This document shows, piece after piece, positions 48,901-58,009 of a stretch of DNA of 64,000 nt; position 1 is the first letter of the stretch, and every line of letters begins with the position of its first letter. The notes beneath the pieces were generated by a model that made no database searches, was not told the DNA's origin, and saw nothing but the letters and a program-made list of their open reading frames with translations. The position numbers and the translations under genes were made by a program. This stretch comes from Candidatus Thioglobus sp. Lineage in GTDB: Bacteria; Pseudomonadota; Gammaproteobacteria; PS1; Pseudothioglobaceae. Location: assembly GCA_012959965.1 (NCBI GenBank), contig DUCF01000026.1:59554-123553 (forward strand). The letters run 5' to 3'.

Positions 48901-49737
48901 TCAGTCTAGCGCCTCGTCAATTAAGTTAAATACATCGTCGGCTGTTTTGCATTGGTAGAGATCGTCGCTATTAAGGGTGTAGCCGTATTGGTCAGCAATT
49001 GCCTGATATTTTGGCAAGCGATTGGCGACCAGTTTTGGAAACACCCAGCGAACAAACGCATCTGGACTTATTTGCGCGACGTAGCTAAGCTTGTTTTCAC
49101 CAAGGTATTCATTCAATGCAGATTGCAAAAACTCGGTCTGATAATACAGTGGCTTAGGGCGTTTCTGTGCGCGCTCAATGAGCATTTTTTCGTTGGCGCT
49201 TGATGTTTTAATATAAAGAATTAGTGTGTGTTCGGCCAGCGTTTGATAGACGCTTTCATCGCCCAGTTCGCACAGACTACCACCCGCGTCATTAATGAAA
49301 TGTTCGTGGCCTTGGTTTAGCGCCCTTTCAATAAATTTTGGCACATCGTTCATCGCCCGAATTTCAGCCTCGCAAAACTTGGCTTGGCGGCGAGTAAATT
49401 CATCAATTGGCAGGCCGTCTTCTTCGGGGTTGCCCACTTTTCCAAGAAAGGCCGAAATTGGTTCGAGGTTGTCAAAAGTGACTTGCGAGTTAACGCTAAT
49501 CGAGTGATTATTCAGCAGTTTTTGCAGCCAAGGGTCTTTTTTCATCTTGAGTGCAATATTATCGACAATCTCATCTTTTAGATGGGTTGCGCCAATATGG
49601 TAGTCGCCGGAAAAATGAAACCAATCGCCAACTTGGCCAATCACTTTGGCTAGATGTGTCTTGCCGACACCCGACATTCCAAGAAGTGTGATGCGCTTGT
49701 TTCTTAGCGCTCTGAATTGGACTTTGTTAAGCCTCAT
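48901..49737 (-). CDS. P-loop ATPase/kinase-like protein, unknown function
   Basis: A 278-residue protein with a clear Walker [12 protein letters not shown] from residue 20, as in small kinases and shikimate-kinase-like ATPases. Other visible segments are [17 protein letters not shown] near 149-165, perhaps the Walker B/acceptor region, and [19 protein letters not shown]. No membrane helix or signal. It is packed between metA (1 bp) and alaC (4-bp overlap), so it probably acts with amino acid metabolism, but I recognise no characterised homologue. Confidence 0.8.
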   Translation of the reverse strand: MRLNKVQFRALRNKRITLLGMSGVGKTHLAKVIGQVGDWFHFSGDYHIGATHLKDEIVDNIALKMKKDPWLQKLLNNHSISVNSQVTFDNLEPISAFLGKVGNPEEDGLPIDEFTRRQAKFCEAEIRAMNDVPKFIERALNQGHEHFINDAGGSLCELGDESVYQTLAEHTLILYIKTSSANEKMLIERAQKRPKPLYYQTEFLQSALNEYLGENKLSYVAQISPDAFVRWVFPKLVANRLPKYQAIADQYGYTLNSDDLYQCKTADDVFNLIDEALD

Positions 49738-50921
49738 AAAAAACCGTCTTCCTTGAACATGGTGCGAATACCGCGAATCGCTTGGCGTGTTCTTTGCTCG
49801 TTTTCAATGAGACAGATACGCACATAATCATCGCCGTAATCACCAAAACCAATGCCCGGCGACACGCCGACCTTGGCTCGTTTAAGTAGCTCTTTGCAAA
49901 ACTCTAATGAGCCCATGTGTTGATAAAACTCTGGAATTTTCGCCCAAACAAACATGGTTGCTTTGGGTGGTGTGATATTCCAGCCGATATTGTTAAGTCC
50001 TTCGCAGAGCACATCACGACGATGTTGGTACATATCTCGAATCTCGGTCACACAAGTTTGGTCGCCTTCAAGCGCCTCAATGGCAGCCACCTGAATTGGG
50101 GTGAAAATGCCGTAGTCTAAATAGGATTTTATCTTTGCAAGCGCACCAACCAGAGTTGCGTTGCCGACCATAAAGCCAACACGCCACCCCGGCATATTGT
50201 AGCTTTTTGATAGAGAGAAGAATTCAACCGCAACGTCTTTTGCGCCCGGTACTTCAAAAATACTCGGCGCCTTGTAGCCGTCATAGACGATGTCGGCATA
50301 GGCTAAGTCTTGAATGACCCATATTTCGTGCTCTTTGGCAATTTTAATAACGCGCTCAAAAAACTCCAGCTCGACACATTCAGATGTTGGATTTGAGGGG
50401 TAGTTTAAAACCAAGGCCTTGGGCTTTGGCCAAGTGTTTTTAATCGCTTTTTCAAGTTCTGAGAAAAAGTCATAGCCAGGACCACAAGGCACGCGACGAA
50501 TGTCCGCTCCAGCAATAACAAAGCCATAGGGATGAATCGGGTAGGCCGGGCTTGGTACCAATACTGTGTCACCCTTGCCGACCATTGCTTGGGCTAGGTT
50601 GGCAAGCCCTTCTTTGGAGCCTAGGGTGACAATTGCTTCCGTTTCAGGGTCGAGGTCGATATCATAGCGCTCTTTGTACCAATTGGTAATTGCGCGTCTT
50701 AAACGCGGAATGCCGCGAGACATTGAATAGCGATGAGTGTTGCTTCGTTGAGCGACCTCAACCAATTTATCGACAATGTGTTTTGGTGTTGGTTGGTCTG
50801 GATTGCCCATGCCAAAATCAATAATGTCTTCACCTTTCGCTCTGGCATTTGCTTTGAGTTCATTGGTGATCGCGAATACATAAGTTGGTAGGCGTTTAAT
50901 TCGCGGGAAATCTTCGTTCAT
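49734..50921 (-). CDS. alaC: Class I aminotransferase, AlaC-like
   Basis: PLP aminotransferase predicted to make alanine from pyruvate and glutamate. 395 residues: [48 protein letters not shown], the PLP Lys in [17 protein letters not shown], and the C-terminal Arg in [19 protein letters not shown]. The sequence pattern is AlaC/YfdZ, not AspC. It overlaps the P-loop gene by 4 bp; the two are translationally coupled. In many gammaproteobacteria the gene lies next to homoserine genes, in keeping with the nearby metA. Confidence 0.88.
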   Translation of the reverse strand: MNEDFPRIKRLPTYVFAITNELKANARAKGEDIIDFGMGNPDQPTPKHIVDKLVEVAQRSNTHRYSMSRGIPRLRRAITNWYKERYDIDLDPETEAIVTLGSKEGLANLAQAMVGKGDTVLVPSPAYPIHPYGFVIAGADIRRVPCGPGYDFFSELEKAIKNTWPKPKALVLNYPSNPTSECVELEFFERVIKIAKEHEIWVIQDLAYADIVYDGYKAPSIFEVPGAKDVAVEFFSLSKSYNMPGWRVGFMVGNATLVGALAKIKSYLDYGIFTPIQVAAIEALEGDQTCVTEIRDMYQHRRDVLCEGLNNIGWNITPPKATMFVWAKIPEFYQHMGSLEFCKELLKRAKVGVSPGIGFGDYGDDYVRICLIENEQRTRQAIRGIRTMFKEDGFL

Positions 50922-50948
50922 ACAATCTTGTCTAGTTAATGCGGGTTG

Positions 50949-51749
50949 CTAAGTTGAAAGTGTTACGTGGTATGAGCCGAACTTTCTGATGTTGAGCACA
51001 CCGTTCTCAAGTAATAAGTACTGCCCTTTTATACCTTTCAAAACACCCGATATCACCGGTGTCTTGTCAAAATTTAAGGAGCTAATCTTGCTAGGGTATT
51101 GTAGCACAGGGTAGTCAATATTAACAACGTCGTCATTAAGGCGAGTGGCGCCAAGCTCGTCTATCAATTTTGGTATTCCGGCCAACAGGGTGTTTTTGGC
51201 TTCGACCAAATCGATATTCTCGGTTTCGTTTTTGAGCATTTTGCGCCAATTAGTTTTGTCGCTGACGTGCTCCTTTAGCGCCACCTCCACCCGACCGGAC
51301 TCTAGTCGAGTGCTTACCTCAAGTATGGGTATTGCCCCTATTGCGCCTTGATCAATCCAGCGACTCGGCATGTTGGTTTTTCTGGTGATGCCAACTTTAA
51401 GGCCTGAGGAATTGGCGAGGTAGATAATGTGTGGCGCAAAACAGTGTGCCTCGCCCCATTCAGGTTCACGGCAAGTGCCGAGATGAAAATGGCAGGTTTC
51501 TGGTCTCATAATGCACAGGTCGCATCTTGCTAGAGAGCGTGCACAAGGAAAGCAAAAGCCTTGAGAGTAGCTTTTAGGGGTAACTCTACTGCAGTTAGAG
51601 CACTGTATTGTTTGATTAAAGGTTAGCTCAATGTGTTGTCCAACAAGTGCATTCATCTCAACGATCTGACTGTCAAAGGCAAGCTGATATTGTGCCGCAT
51701 CGCCCAAAAGCGATGTTTCCATTTTTTCTATGTGGCCACTTAGGTGCAT
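50949..51749 (-). CDS. DUF2797 zinc-ribbon protein
   Basis: A 266-residue protein of the DUF2797 family, function unknown. Cysteine pairs C50-C53, C66-C69 and C76-C79 look like zinc ligands, with more Cys at 86, 93 and 103. A central YLANSSGLKVGITRKTNMPSRW segment (residues 110-131) resembles the GIY-YIG core (Tyr, Gly-Ile, Arg), suggesting a nuclease-like or nucleic-acid-binding fold. Overlaps purC by 10 bp, so it is likely cotranscribed. Confidence 0.8.
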   Translation of the reverse strand: MHLSGHIEKMETSLLGDAAQYQLAFDSQIVEMNALVGQHIELTFNQTIQCSNCSRVTPKSYSQGFCFPCARSLARCDLCIMRPETCHFHLGTCREPEWGEAHCFAPHIIYLANSSGLKVGITRKTNMPSRWIDQGAIGAIPILEVSTRLESGRVEVALKEHVSDKTNWRKMLKNETENIDLVEAKNTLLAGIPKLIDELGATRLNDDVVNIDYPVLQYPSKISSLNFDKTPVISGVLKGIKGQYLLLENGVLNIRKFGSYHVTLST

Positions 51750-52615
51750 AAAATAGACTTAACTTCCTGATACTTTGCTGCGGTTTTTTGCAAGATTTCA
51801 TCAGGCAAGGTGGGTGCTGGTGGTGTTTTCCCCCAGTCAAGGGTTTCTAGGTAGTCTCTAATAATTTGCTTGTCGTAACTTTTTGGGCTGTGGCCGACTT
51901 GATAGCTGTCTTTTGCCCAAAATCTTGACGAGTCTGGCGTCAACACCTCGTCCATTAGTGTCAACTGGCCAGCTTCGTCGAGGCCAAATTCAAACTTGGT
52001 GTCGGCAATAATGACGCCGCGAGCAAACGCGTGCTCTGCAGCAAATTGATAAATGCTTAAGCTAACTTCCTTCACTCGGTTGGCCAGCTCTGCGCCAAGC
52101 ATATTTTCGGTTTCTTCGAAAGAGATATTGACATCGTGCTCGCCAACCGCGGCCTTAGAAGACGGCGTGTAAAGAGGTGAGGCCAGTTGCTGGGCCAGTT
52201 GCAAGTCGCTTGGAAGCTCAATACTGCAAACTGAGCCGGTGGCCTGGTATTCTTTCCAGCCGGAGCCAATTAAATAACCCCTGACAACTGCCTCAACCGC
52301 TATTGGTCGCAGTTTTTTGACCACAATAGCACGACCTTCAAGTTGCTCGGCCTCGCTCTTGGAAAGCACGTCTTCGAGGGTGATACCCGTCAAATGGTTG
52401 GGAATAATGTGTTCGGTTTTGTCGAACCAATAATTGGCAACCGACGTTAAAACCGCGCCTTTTTGTGGAATCGGCTGATCAAAAACCACGTCAAAGGCCG
52501 AAAGACGGTCGGTGGTGACCATGAGCATTGTCGACTCATCAATAGCAAAAATATCTCTAACTTTTCCGCGATGCAAGAGCGGCAGGTCAATCGAGGCTTG
52601 AAGAAGTGCTTGCAT
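51740..52615 (-). CDS. purC: SAICAR synthetase
   Basis: Joins CAIR and aspartate in purine biosynthesis. 291 residues, the longer form found in yeast-type and many proteobacterial enzymes. GKVRDIFAIDESTMLMVTTDRLSAFDVVF near the N-terminus, PIAVEAVVRGYLIGSGWKEY, IADTKFEFG and LMDEVLTPDSSRFW are the family motifs. No other pur genes are nearby. Confidence 0.95.
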   Translation of the reverse strand: MQALLQASIDLPLLHRGKVRDIFAIDESTMLMVTTDRLSAFDVVFDQPIPQKGAVLTSVANYWFDKTEHIIPNHLTGITLEDVLSKSEAEQLEGRAIVVKKLRPIAVEAVVRGYLIGSGWKEYQATGSVCSIELPSDLQLAQQLASPLYTPSSKAAVGEHDVNISFEETENMLGAELANRVKEVSLSIYQFAAEHAFARGVIIADTKFEFGLDEAGQLTLMDEVLTPDSSRFWAKDSYQVGHSPKSYDKQIIRDYLETLDWGKTPPAPTLPDEILQKTAAKYQEVKSILCT

Positions 52616-52706
52616 AATGATTCATGTGAAACATAAAGCTTTTATTTTAATCGAATGCGGCTTTAATGTCGCCCCGTTCAGAGTACAGAGCGCACAAATT
52701 GTGGTG

Positions 52707-53852
52707 TTATTTTATGCCCAGTTGTGCGAGCAGGCTTTTGGCTTTGCTTTTAAAGCCACTGAGAGTGTTGGTTGGGATGCTGAGTTGTTTTGGTAACTTA
52801 ACTTTTTCAGCGTCCTGATGAACACCGTTGATGCGAATCTCGTAATGCAGGTGTGGACCGGTTGCGAGTCCGGTACTGCCAACGTAGCCAACCAGTTGCC
52901 CTTTTTTAATTTTTTGCCCTTTTTTTATCCCTTTGGCAAATTTGGACAGGTGGGCATAAAGCGTTACAATTTCGGTGCCATGGCTCAGGTAGACAACGTT
53001 GCCATAGCCACTAACAACAACAACGTGCTTAACCGTGCCCTTGGCGGTGGCATAAACTGGCCTGCCCTTAGGTGCGGCAAAATCTGTACCCTTATGCGAG
53101 CGGTATTTTTTGAGCACAGGGTGCCAGCGACTTTTAGTGAAACTGGAGCTGATTCGGCTGTATTTTTTCAGCGCTGAAAACTCAAAAGAATCGTTGAGTG
53201 TTTTGCCGTTAATGTCGTAATAATTCTTGCCGTTTGTCGAGCCTGTGTAGGCAAAAAGAGCAATGGTTTTGCGGGCGCCAACGTAGATTATGGCGCTTGG
53301 TGTGCTGCCACCATCCCAAGCCAAAATGAACTTGTCTCCTTTTTGCAGATCACGACTAAAGTCCATTGCCCAGGTGAAGTTTGCAATAATTAAATCAATT
53401 ACTTCTGGCTCAATGCCGGCCTTTTTGCCGTCATAATTAAGAGACTTAGTAATGACGACTGTTGAATGGGTTAGTGGTTCGGTTGGCTGAATGTTGACAC
53501 TGACAAAACGGAATTTTTGCTTGCTATAGGTGATCAACAGCGGGTTGGCGTTTAGCGGCTGAAAAACAATTTTCTTCAGGTCGTGGTTGTCGTCAAGGGT
53601 GATTTTGAACTTGTCGCCAGGGGCAATATGACCCAAGCGTGAGGCGCGCTCGTCGGCCTTCATCATTTTGTTTAACAGTTCGCCATTAAGGCCGGCAGTG
53701 AAAAAGAACTTGTAGAAAACATCGCCACGAGACACCTCAAAATGAAACTCATGCTTGCCATCGGCATGGCTTGGTAGGGCGTACAACACACTGAAACTGC
53801 CCAGAAGGGTCAGCAAAAGAACACGCAAAAAGCTTTTGTTTATTTTAGGCAC
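52707..53852 (-). CDS. M23 family peptidase (LytM domain)
   Basis: Secreted zinc endopeptidase-like protein acting on peptidoglycan or regulating amidases. From GTG 53852, 381 residues: signal peptide 1-30 ending in SHA, an OapA/LysM-like substrate domain (about 31-230), then the M23 domain with H253-x3-D257 in HKGTDFAAPKGRPVYA, YAHLSKF and HLHYEIR (His334, His336). The zinc ligands are present, so it is probably active. The start overlaps the dxr stop; the longer frame to 53963 would lie in dxr and spoil the signal peptide. Confidence 0.9.
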   Translation of the reverse strand: MPKINKSFLRVLLLTLLGSFSVLYALPSHADGKHEFHFEVSRGDVFYKFFFTAGLNGELLNKMMKADERASRLGHIAPGDKFKITLDDNHDLKKIVFQPLNANPLLITYSKQKFRFVSVNIQPTEPLTHSTVVITKSLNYDGKKAGIEPEVIDLIIANFTWAMDFSRDLQKGDKFILAWDGGSTPSAIIYVGARKTIALFAYTGSTNGKNYYDINGKTLNDSFEFSALKKYSRISSSFTKSRWHPVLKKYRSHKGTDFAAPKGRPVYATAKGTVKHVVVVSGYGNVVYLSHGTEIVTLYAHLSKFAKGIKKGQKIKKGQLVGYVGSTGLATGPHLHYEIRINGVHQDAEKVKLPKQLSIPTNTLSGFKSKAKSLLAQLGIK

Positions 53853-54999
53853 AAGTTGCTTCGATGATGGATCTGGCCACCTGTCTTGAAAGTTGGTCAT
53901 TTTCCATAACGTCGTCAAGCGTGTCAAGCGAGACAACTGACACCGCTTCAAGTGTTTTTTCAAGAATGCTGCTAATCTCTAAAAAACCGATTTTGTTATT
54001 TAAGAAAGCATCGACCGCTATTTCATTGGCGGCACTTAATGTACCTGCAGCGCTTTTTCCTGCTTTGAGTGCGTCGTAAGCGAGGCGCAAACAGGAGAAT
54101 GCATCCAAGTCCGGCGGATAAAATTCCAATGATTTTTTCTGGGTAAGGTCAAGCATACCCACGCCGGAGTTGTGTCGTTCGGGATGTGAGAGTGCGTACG
54201 ATATTGCTGTTCGCATATCGGGAAGGCCTAGTTGTGAGAGTACGCTGCCATCATCAAAATAGGCAAATGAATGAATAATGCTTTGTGGGTGTACCACCAC
54301 ATCTATGTTTTCGTGTGAAAGGCCGAATAAAAAATGCGCCTCAATCACTTCAAGCCCCTTGTTCATCATTGTTGCCGAATCGACAGAAATTTTTCGACCC
54401 ATCACCCAGTTGGGGTGAGCGCAGGCTTCGTCCGGTGTTACGGTCGCCAGTTTTGTCAGTGGCACACCTAAGAAAGGTCCGCCAGATGCGGTCAGCTGAA
54501 TTTTACTAAGCCCCTTTGTGCCGCCTTGTAGGCATTGAAAAATAGCGCTGTGTTCAGAGTCAACAGGAATGAGTTCGGCGCCAGAGTGCCTGACTGCATC
54601 CATAAGTATGTCGCCAGCCAATACTAGCGATTCTTTATTGGCCAACATAATTCTTTTTCCGGCTTGGGCGGCGGCGAGCGTGGAAGCCATGCCTGCAGCA
54701 CCAACAATGGCGGCCATTAGGTAGTCGGTTTGTTCGTGGGCGGCCAGTTCCGACAAGGCGGCCTCACCACTTAAAACAATTGTTTCCGAATTTAGGGCAT
54801 TTTGTAATTGCTCGGCAGCAGCAACGTCGACCATTATTGCGAAGTGTGGCTTGTGAGCGTGACAAAGCTCCAGCATTTTTTGCCAATTTGTATTGGCGCT
54901 TAATGCGAAAATTTGGTATTTATCAGGGTGAAGGCTGACAACATTTAGCGTACTAAGGCCAATTGAGCCGGTGGCCCCCAGGATGGTAATATTTTTCAT
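53845..54999 (-). CDS. dxr: 1-deoxy-D-xylulose 5-phosphate reductoisomerase
   Basis: Second step of the MEP isoprenoid pathway. 384 residues: NADPH site GATGSIGLSTLNVV at 7-20, LANKESLV, the metal and substrate loop VDSEHSAIFQCL, SGGPF, and MGRKISVDSATMMNKGLEVIEA. It overlaps cdsA by 4 bp and the M23 peptidase gene by 8 bp. The order uppS-cdsA-dxr is the standard envelope cluster, but rseP and bamA, the usual followers, are replaced here by the peptidase. Confidence 0.97.
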   Translation of the reverse strand: MKNITILGATGSIGLSTLNVVSLHPDKYQIFALSANTNWQKMLELCHAHKPHFAIMVDVAAAEQLQNALNSETIVLSGEAALSELAAHEQTDYLMAAIVGAAGMASTLAAAQAGKRIMLANKESLVLAGDILMDAVRHSGAELIPVDSEHSAIFQCLQGGTKGLSKIQLTASGGPFLGVPLTKLATVTPDEACAHPNWVMGRKISVDSATMMNKGLEVIEAHFLFGLSHENIDVVVHPQSIIHSFAYFDDGSVLSQLGLPDMRTAISYALSHPERHNSGVGMLDLTQKKSLEFYPPDLDAFSCLRLAYDALKAGKSAAGTLSAANEIAVDAFLNNKIGFLEISSILEKTLEAVSVVSLDTLDDVMENDQLSRQVARSIIEATCA

Positions 55000-55802
55000 A
55001 TAATCAGCTCTTGGGCCAGGTAAAAGATTGGCGCTGCAGCGGTCAAACTGTCAATTCTGTCGAAAATACCGCCGTGTCCCGGCAGCAAGTTGCCACTGTC
55101 TTTGATATTTGAAATTCGCTTGTATAGGCTTTCAAACAAATCACCGACAATAGATGCGATAGCCACAAGGAGTGCCAAAATAGCGAAAATTACATACTGC
55201 TCGCTTGATGTGTTTTTTAGCAGAAAGCCTGCATAGAGCATCATCACACCAATCGTTGTGATGATGCCACCGGCGGCGCCTTCAACAGTTTTTCCCGGAC
55301 TGACTCGGATACATAGTTTGTGTTTGCCGGCGGCTTTGCCGATAAAGTAGGCGCCACTGTCTGCCGACCAAATAAGTACCAGCAGTAAGAGCACTAAATC
55401 AGGGTTTTGTTTGTGAAGCGCAGCAAGCGCAGCGAGCATTGGTACAAAAACGAAAAAACCGTTTGCTAAGCGAACGGTCCAGCTCGAATACCAACAGCAA
55501 GAGTATTTTGGGTAGAACAAAATCCAGATAATATTGAACAACCACCATATTGCCGAGACGAACAGTAAAGGCATTAACAGTGGCCCACAAAAAGTGCTAG
55601 AAAGTGCTGCCAAAGCAACTGCCGCACTATAAAGTGTTTTTAAAGGTGGTCGTTTAATTTGGATGAGTTGTGAGTATTCCCAAGCGCCAAGCGCCACAAC
55701 GAGCGCCAAAGCAAAATTGAACAAGCTGTTGTCAAGCCTTAGTGTGCCCAATACAACCAAAGGCGCCAACACGGCAGCTGTTGCAAAACGTTTAATGAGC
55801 AT
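54996..55802 (-). CDS. cdsA: Phosphatidate cytidylyltransferase
   Basis: Makes CDP-diacylglycerol for phospholipid synthesis in the inner membrane. 268 residues, several transmembrane helices, and the complete CDS signature near the C-terminus: SLYKRISNIKDSGNLLPGHG followed by GIFDRIDS. It is one base overlapped with uppS and four with dxr, so the three genes form a tight operon. Confidence 0.95.
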   Translation of the reverse strand: MLIKRFATAAVLAPLVVLGTLRLDNSLFNFALALVVALGAWEYSQLIQIKRPPLKTLYSAAVALAALSSTFCGPLLMPLLFVSAIWWLFNIIWILFYPKYSCCWYSSWTVRLANGFFVFVPMLAALAALHKQNPDLVLLLLVLIWSADSGAYFIGKAAGKHKLCIRVSPGKTVEGAAGGIITTIGVMMLYAGFLLKNTSSEQYVIFAILALLVAIASIVGDLFESLYKRISNIKDSGNLLPGHGGIFDRIDSLTAAAPIFYLAQELII

Positions 55803-56545
55803 TAGTTTTCTTCCTTTCGCGCGCCAAAGCGACGATCACGCGAATGAAAACTTAGAATCGCCTCGTCAAGTTCGTCGGGACCGAAGTCTGGCCATAGTGT
55901 ATTGGTAAAAAACAATTCGCTATAGGCAATATCCCAAAGCAAGAAGTTGCTAATTCTGACCTCGCCACTGGTGCGAATTAATAGGTCAACCTTTGGCAGG
56001 TCGGCAAGAGCGACGTGTTTTCCAAAAACGTCGGCATCAATATCTTCAACCTGTAATTGGCCTTCAGAGACTAGTTTGGCAATTTTTTTGGCCGCTTGGG
56101 CAATATCCCATTGGCCGCCGTAATTGGCGGCAATGACAAGGTTTAGACCGGTATTGTGCCCTAGAAGTTGCTCCGAATCATTAGCGAGTGCTTGAATTTC
56201 TGTGGTGAAGACAGACATGTCGCCAATAATTTTTAAGCGAATATTGTTGTCGTTTAGTTTTTTTGTTTCCTGTTTTAACACAGCAAGAAACAGTTTAAAT
56301 AATAACCCCACCTCTTCTGATGAGCGCTTCATGTTTTCGCTGCTAAAGGCAAATAAAGTCAAACTGTCAACGCCGATTTTGGCGCAATGTTTGACAATTT
56401 CACGTACTGTTTGCACGCCTTTTTGGTGGCCACTCGCTCGCGGCAAATGTTTTGCTTTTGCCCAACGGCCGTTGCCGTCCATGATGATGGCAATATGCTT
56501 TGGCGCTGAATTGGTATTCAGAGGTGTCTGGTCTTCTGAGCTCAT
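55802..56545 (-). CDS. uppS: Undecaprenyl diphosphate synthase
   Basis: Cis-prenyltransferase supplying the C55 carrier lipid for the cell wall. 247 residues from ATG 56545: catalytic Asp23 in IIMDGNGRWAK, GHQKGVQTVREIVKHC, LTLFAFSSENMKRS, and DLLIRTSGEVRISNFLLWDIAYSE. A TTG nine bases upstream is an alternative. TATAAT on the minus strand (56554-56559) ends 8 nt before the ATG, with no Shine-Dalgarno, so the mRNA may be leaderless. Divergent from hisF. Confidence 0.96.
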   Translation of the reverse strand: MSSEDQTPLNTNSAPKHIAIIMDGNGRWAKAKHLPRASGHQKGVQTVREIVKHCAKIGVDSLTLFAFSSENMKRSSEEVGLLFKLFLAVLKQETKKLNDNNIRLKIIGDMSVFTTEIQALANDSEQLLGHNTGLNLVIAANYGGQWDIAQAAKKIAKLVSEGQLQVEDIDADVFGKHVALADLPKVDLLIRTSGEVRISNFLLWDIAYSELFFTNTLWPDFGPDELDEAILSFHSRDRRFGARKEEN

Positions 56546-56553
56546 GGTGCGCA

Positions 56554-56617
56554 ATTATACCTATTAGCTGGGTTTTGCTACGACGCCATGCCGTTTTCTC
56601 ACCTCCGTGGGTATAAT
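56554..56617. promoter_or_regulatory. Divergent -10 elements of uppS and hisF
   Basis: TATAAT occurs once per strand: 56554-56559 (minus, for uppS) and 56612-56617 (plus, for hisF). Each ends exactly 8 nt before its start codon. -35 matches are weak on both sides. Confidence 0.45.
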
Positions 56618-56625
56618 GTTGCCAC

Positions 56626-57399
56626 ATGAGTTTAGCAAAGCGCATTATTCCTTGTTTAGATGTACGTGATGGCCGCGTTGTCAAAGGCGTGCAATTCGTT
56701 GACATCAAAGACGCAGGCGACCCTACCGAGGTTGCTAAGCGTTACGATGGCGAGGGCGCTGACGAGATTACTTTTCTAGATATTACCGCTTCACACGAAG
56801 GCCGCGATACCACGGTGCACATGGTTGAAAAAATCGCTGAACAAGTGTTCATCCCTTTGACGGTAGGCGGCGGCATACGCAAAGCTGAGGACGTTCGCGC
56901 GATGCTTAACGCCGGTGCTGACAAAGTTGCGGTTAATTCTGCGGCCATATTCAACCCCGGACTTATTAACGAATTAAGCGAACGATTTGGTTCACAGTGT
57001 ATTGTGATCGCTATTGATGCTAAGCGCGTCTCAGACAATCCGCCAAAATGGGAAATTTTTACCCACGGAGGGCGCAACACAACCGGCATTGATGCCATTG
57101 AGTGGGCTGTGAAAATGACCGAAGGCGATTGTGGCGCAGGGGAGGTGTTGCTAACTTCGATGGACAGAGACGGCACCAAAGATGGTTTTGATTTGCTGTT
57201 GACGCGCGCAATATCCGCCGCCGTAGATGTGCCAGTTATCGCCTCGGGCGGTGTTGGCAACTTGGAGCACCTTGCTGAAGGCGTTTTAAAAGGCGGCGCA
57301 GACGCAGTTTTGGCGGCAAGTATTTTTCATTTTGGCGAATATACAGTGGCCGAGGCCAAGCAGGCGATGCGCGATTACGGCATTGAGGTTAGGCTCTAA
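56626..57399 (+). CDS. hisF: Imidazole glycerol phosphate synthase cyclase subunit HisF
   Basis: Closes the imidazole ring of IGP and makes AICAR, using ammonia from HisH. 257-residue TIM barrel: catalytic Asp in [16 protein letters not shown] (about residue 11) and the second in [13 protein letters not shown] (about 178-182). VGGGIR and [11 protein letters not shown] bind phosphate. It stands alone here, away from other his genes; in many marine gammaproteobacteria hisF has been separated in this way. No Shine-Dalgarno; TATAAT 8 nt upstream. Confidence 0.97.
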   Translation: MSLAKRIIPCLDVRDGRVVKGVQFVDIKDAGDPTEVAKRYDGEGADEITFLDITASHEGRDTTVHMVEKIAEQVFIPLTVGGGIRKAEDVRAMLNAGADKVAVNSAAIFNPGLINELSERFGSQCIVIAIDAKRVSDNPPKWEIFTHGGRNTTGIDAIEWAVKMTEGDCGAGEVLLTSMDRDGTKDGFDLLLTRAISAAVDVPVIASGGVGNLEHLAEGVLKGGADAVLAASIFHFGEYTVAEAKQAMRDYGIEVRL

Positions 57400-57468
57400 G
57401 CGTTTGAGTTTTAAGCCTATTTAGCGTATCATGCTGCTCTTTTTGAATTAACGATCTCAGGGTAACTA

Positions 57469-58005
57469 ATGACAGCAAGAAAAGAACTGTGGGTATTGTT
57501 GGCGATGTTTGTGTTGCCTATTGTGTTCGGCACTATGGCCTATTACTATGTTGTTGACGAAGGCGTTGACAGTACGGTTAATTATGGCGAGCTTGTGCAG
57601 CCCATCATTACTACCGAACAAAGCGACATTGACCTAGATGGTGAAAACACGCTTCAAGGGTTGTGGACTTTGGCTTATGTTGACCAGAGTTGTGACGCTG
57701 CTTGTGACACAAGTATTAAAAATATCAAAGATACGCGCATCTTAATGAATGCCGATATGCGTCGCGTGCAAAGAATTGCCATTATTGCGGACGGCTCTGG
57801 TCCTAGCGAGATCGACGAGGGCTTGATCGGCGCAAAGATTACCAGTGACGCTGTAAGGGCCAAATTGCAAACCTATCCACAAAGGTCGATTTTCTTAATT
57901 GACCCACTTGGAAACATCATGCTTCATTATCAGCCGGATGGTTTTGATATTAAGCGCGTTATTAAAGACTTAAAGCGCTTATTTAAATACTCAAGAATAG
58001 GATAA
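57469..58005 (+). CDS. SCO-like thioredoxin-fold protein of the oxidase locus
   Basis: A 178-residue membrane-anchored protein: one N-terminal helix (about 7-27), then a periplasmic domain with TLQGLWTLAYVDQSCDAACD holding a CxxxC pair (C75, C79), and FLIDPLGNIMLHYQPDGF near the end. This is the pattern of the uncharacterised proteins found with ctaA, cyoE and SCO in oxidase loci. It may help copper or thiol chemistry during CuA assembly. The conserved SCO histidine is not clear, so it may be thiol-active, not copper-binding. Confidence 0.75.
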   Translation: MTARKELWVLLAMFVLPIVFGTMAYYYVVDEGVDSTVNYGELVQPIITTEQSDIDLDGENTLQGLWTLAYVDQSCDAACDTSIKNIKDTRILMNADMRRVQRIAIIADGSGPSEIDEGLIGAKITSDAVRAKLQTYPQRSIFLIDPLGNIMLHYQPDGFDIKRVIKDLKRLFKYSRIG

Positions 58006-58009
58006 CCCT

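Noticed and set aside
53853..53963. Longer N-terminus of the M23 peptidase reading into dxr
   Set aside because: It would place 37 extra residues before the signal peptide and overlap dxr by more than 100 bp.
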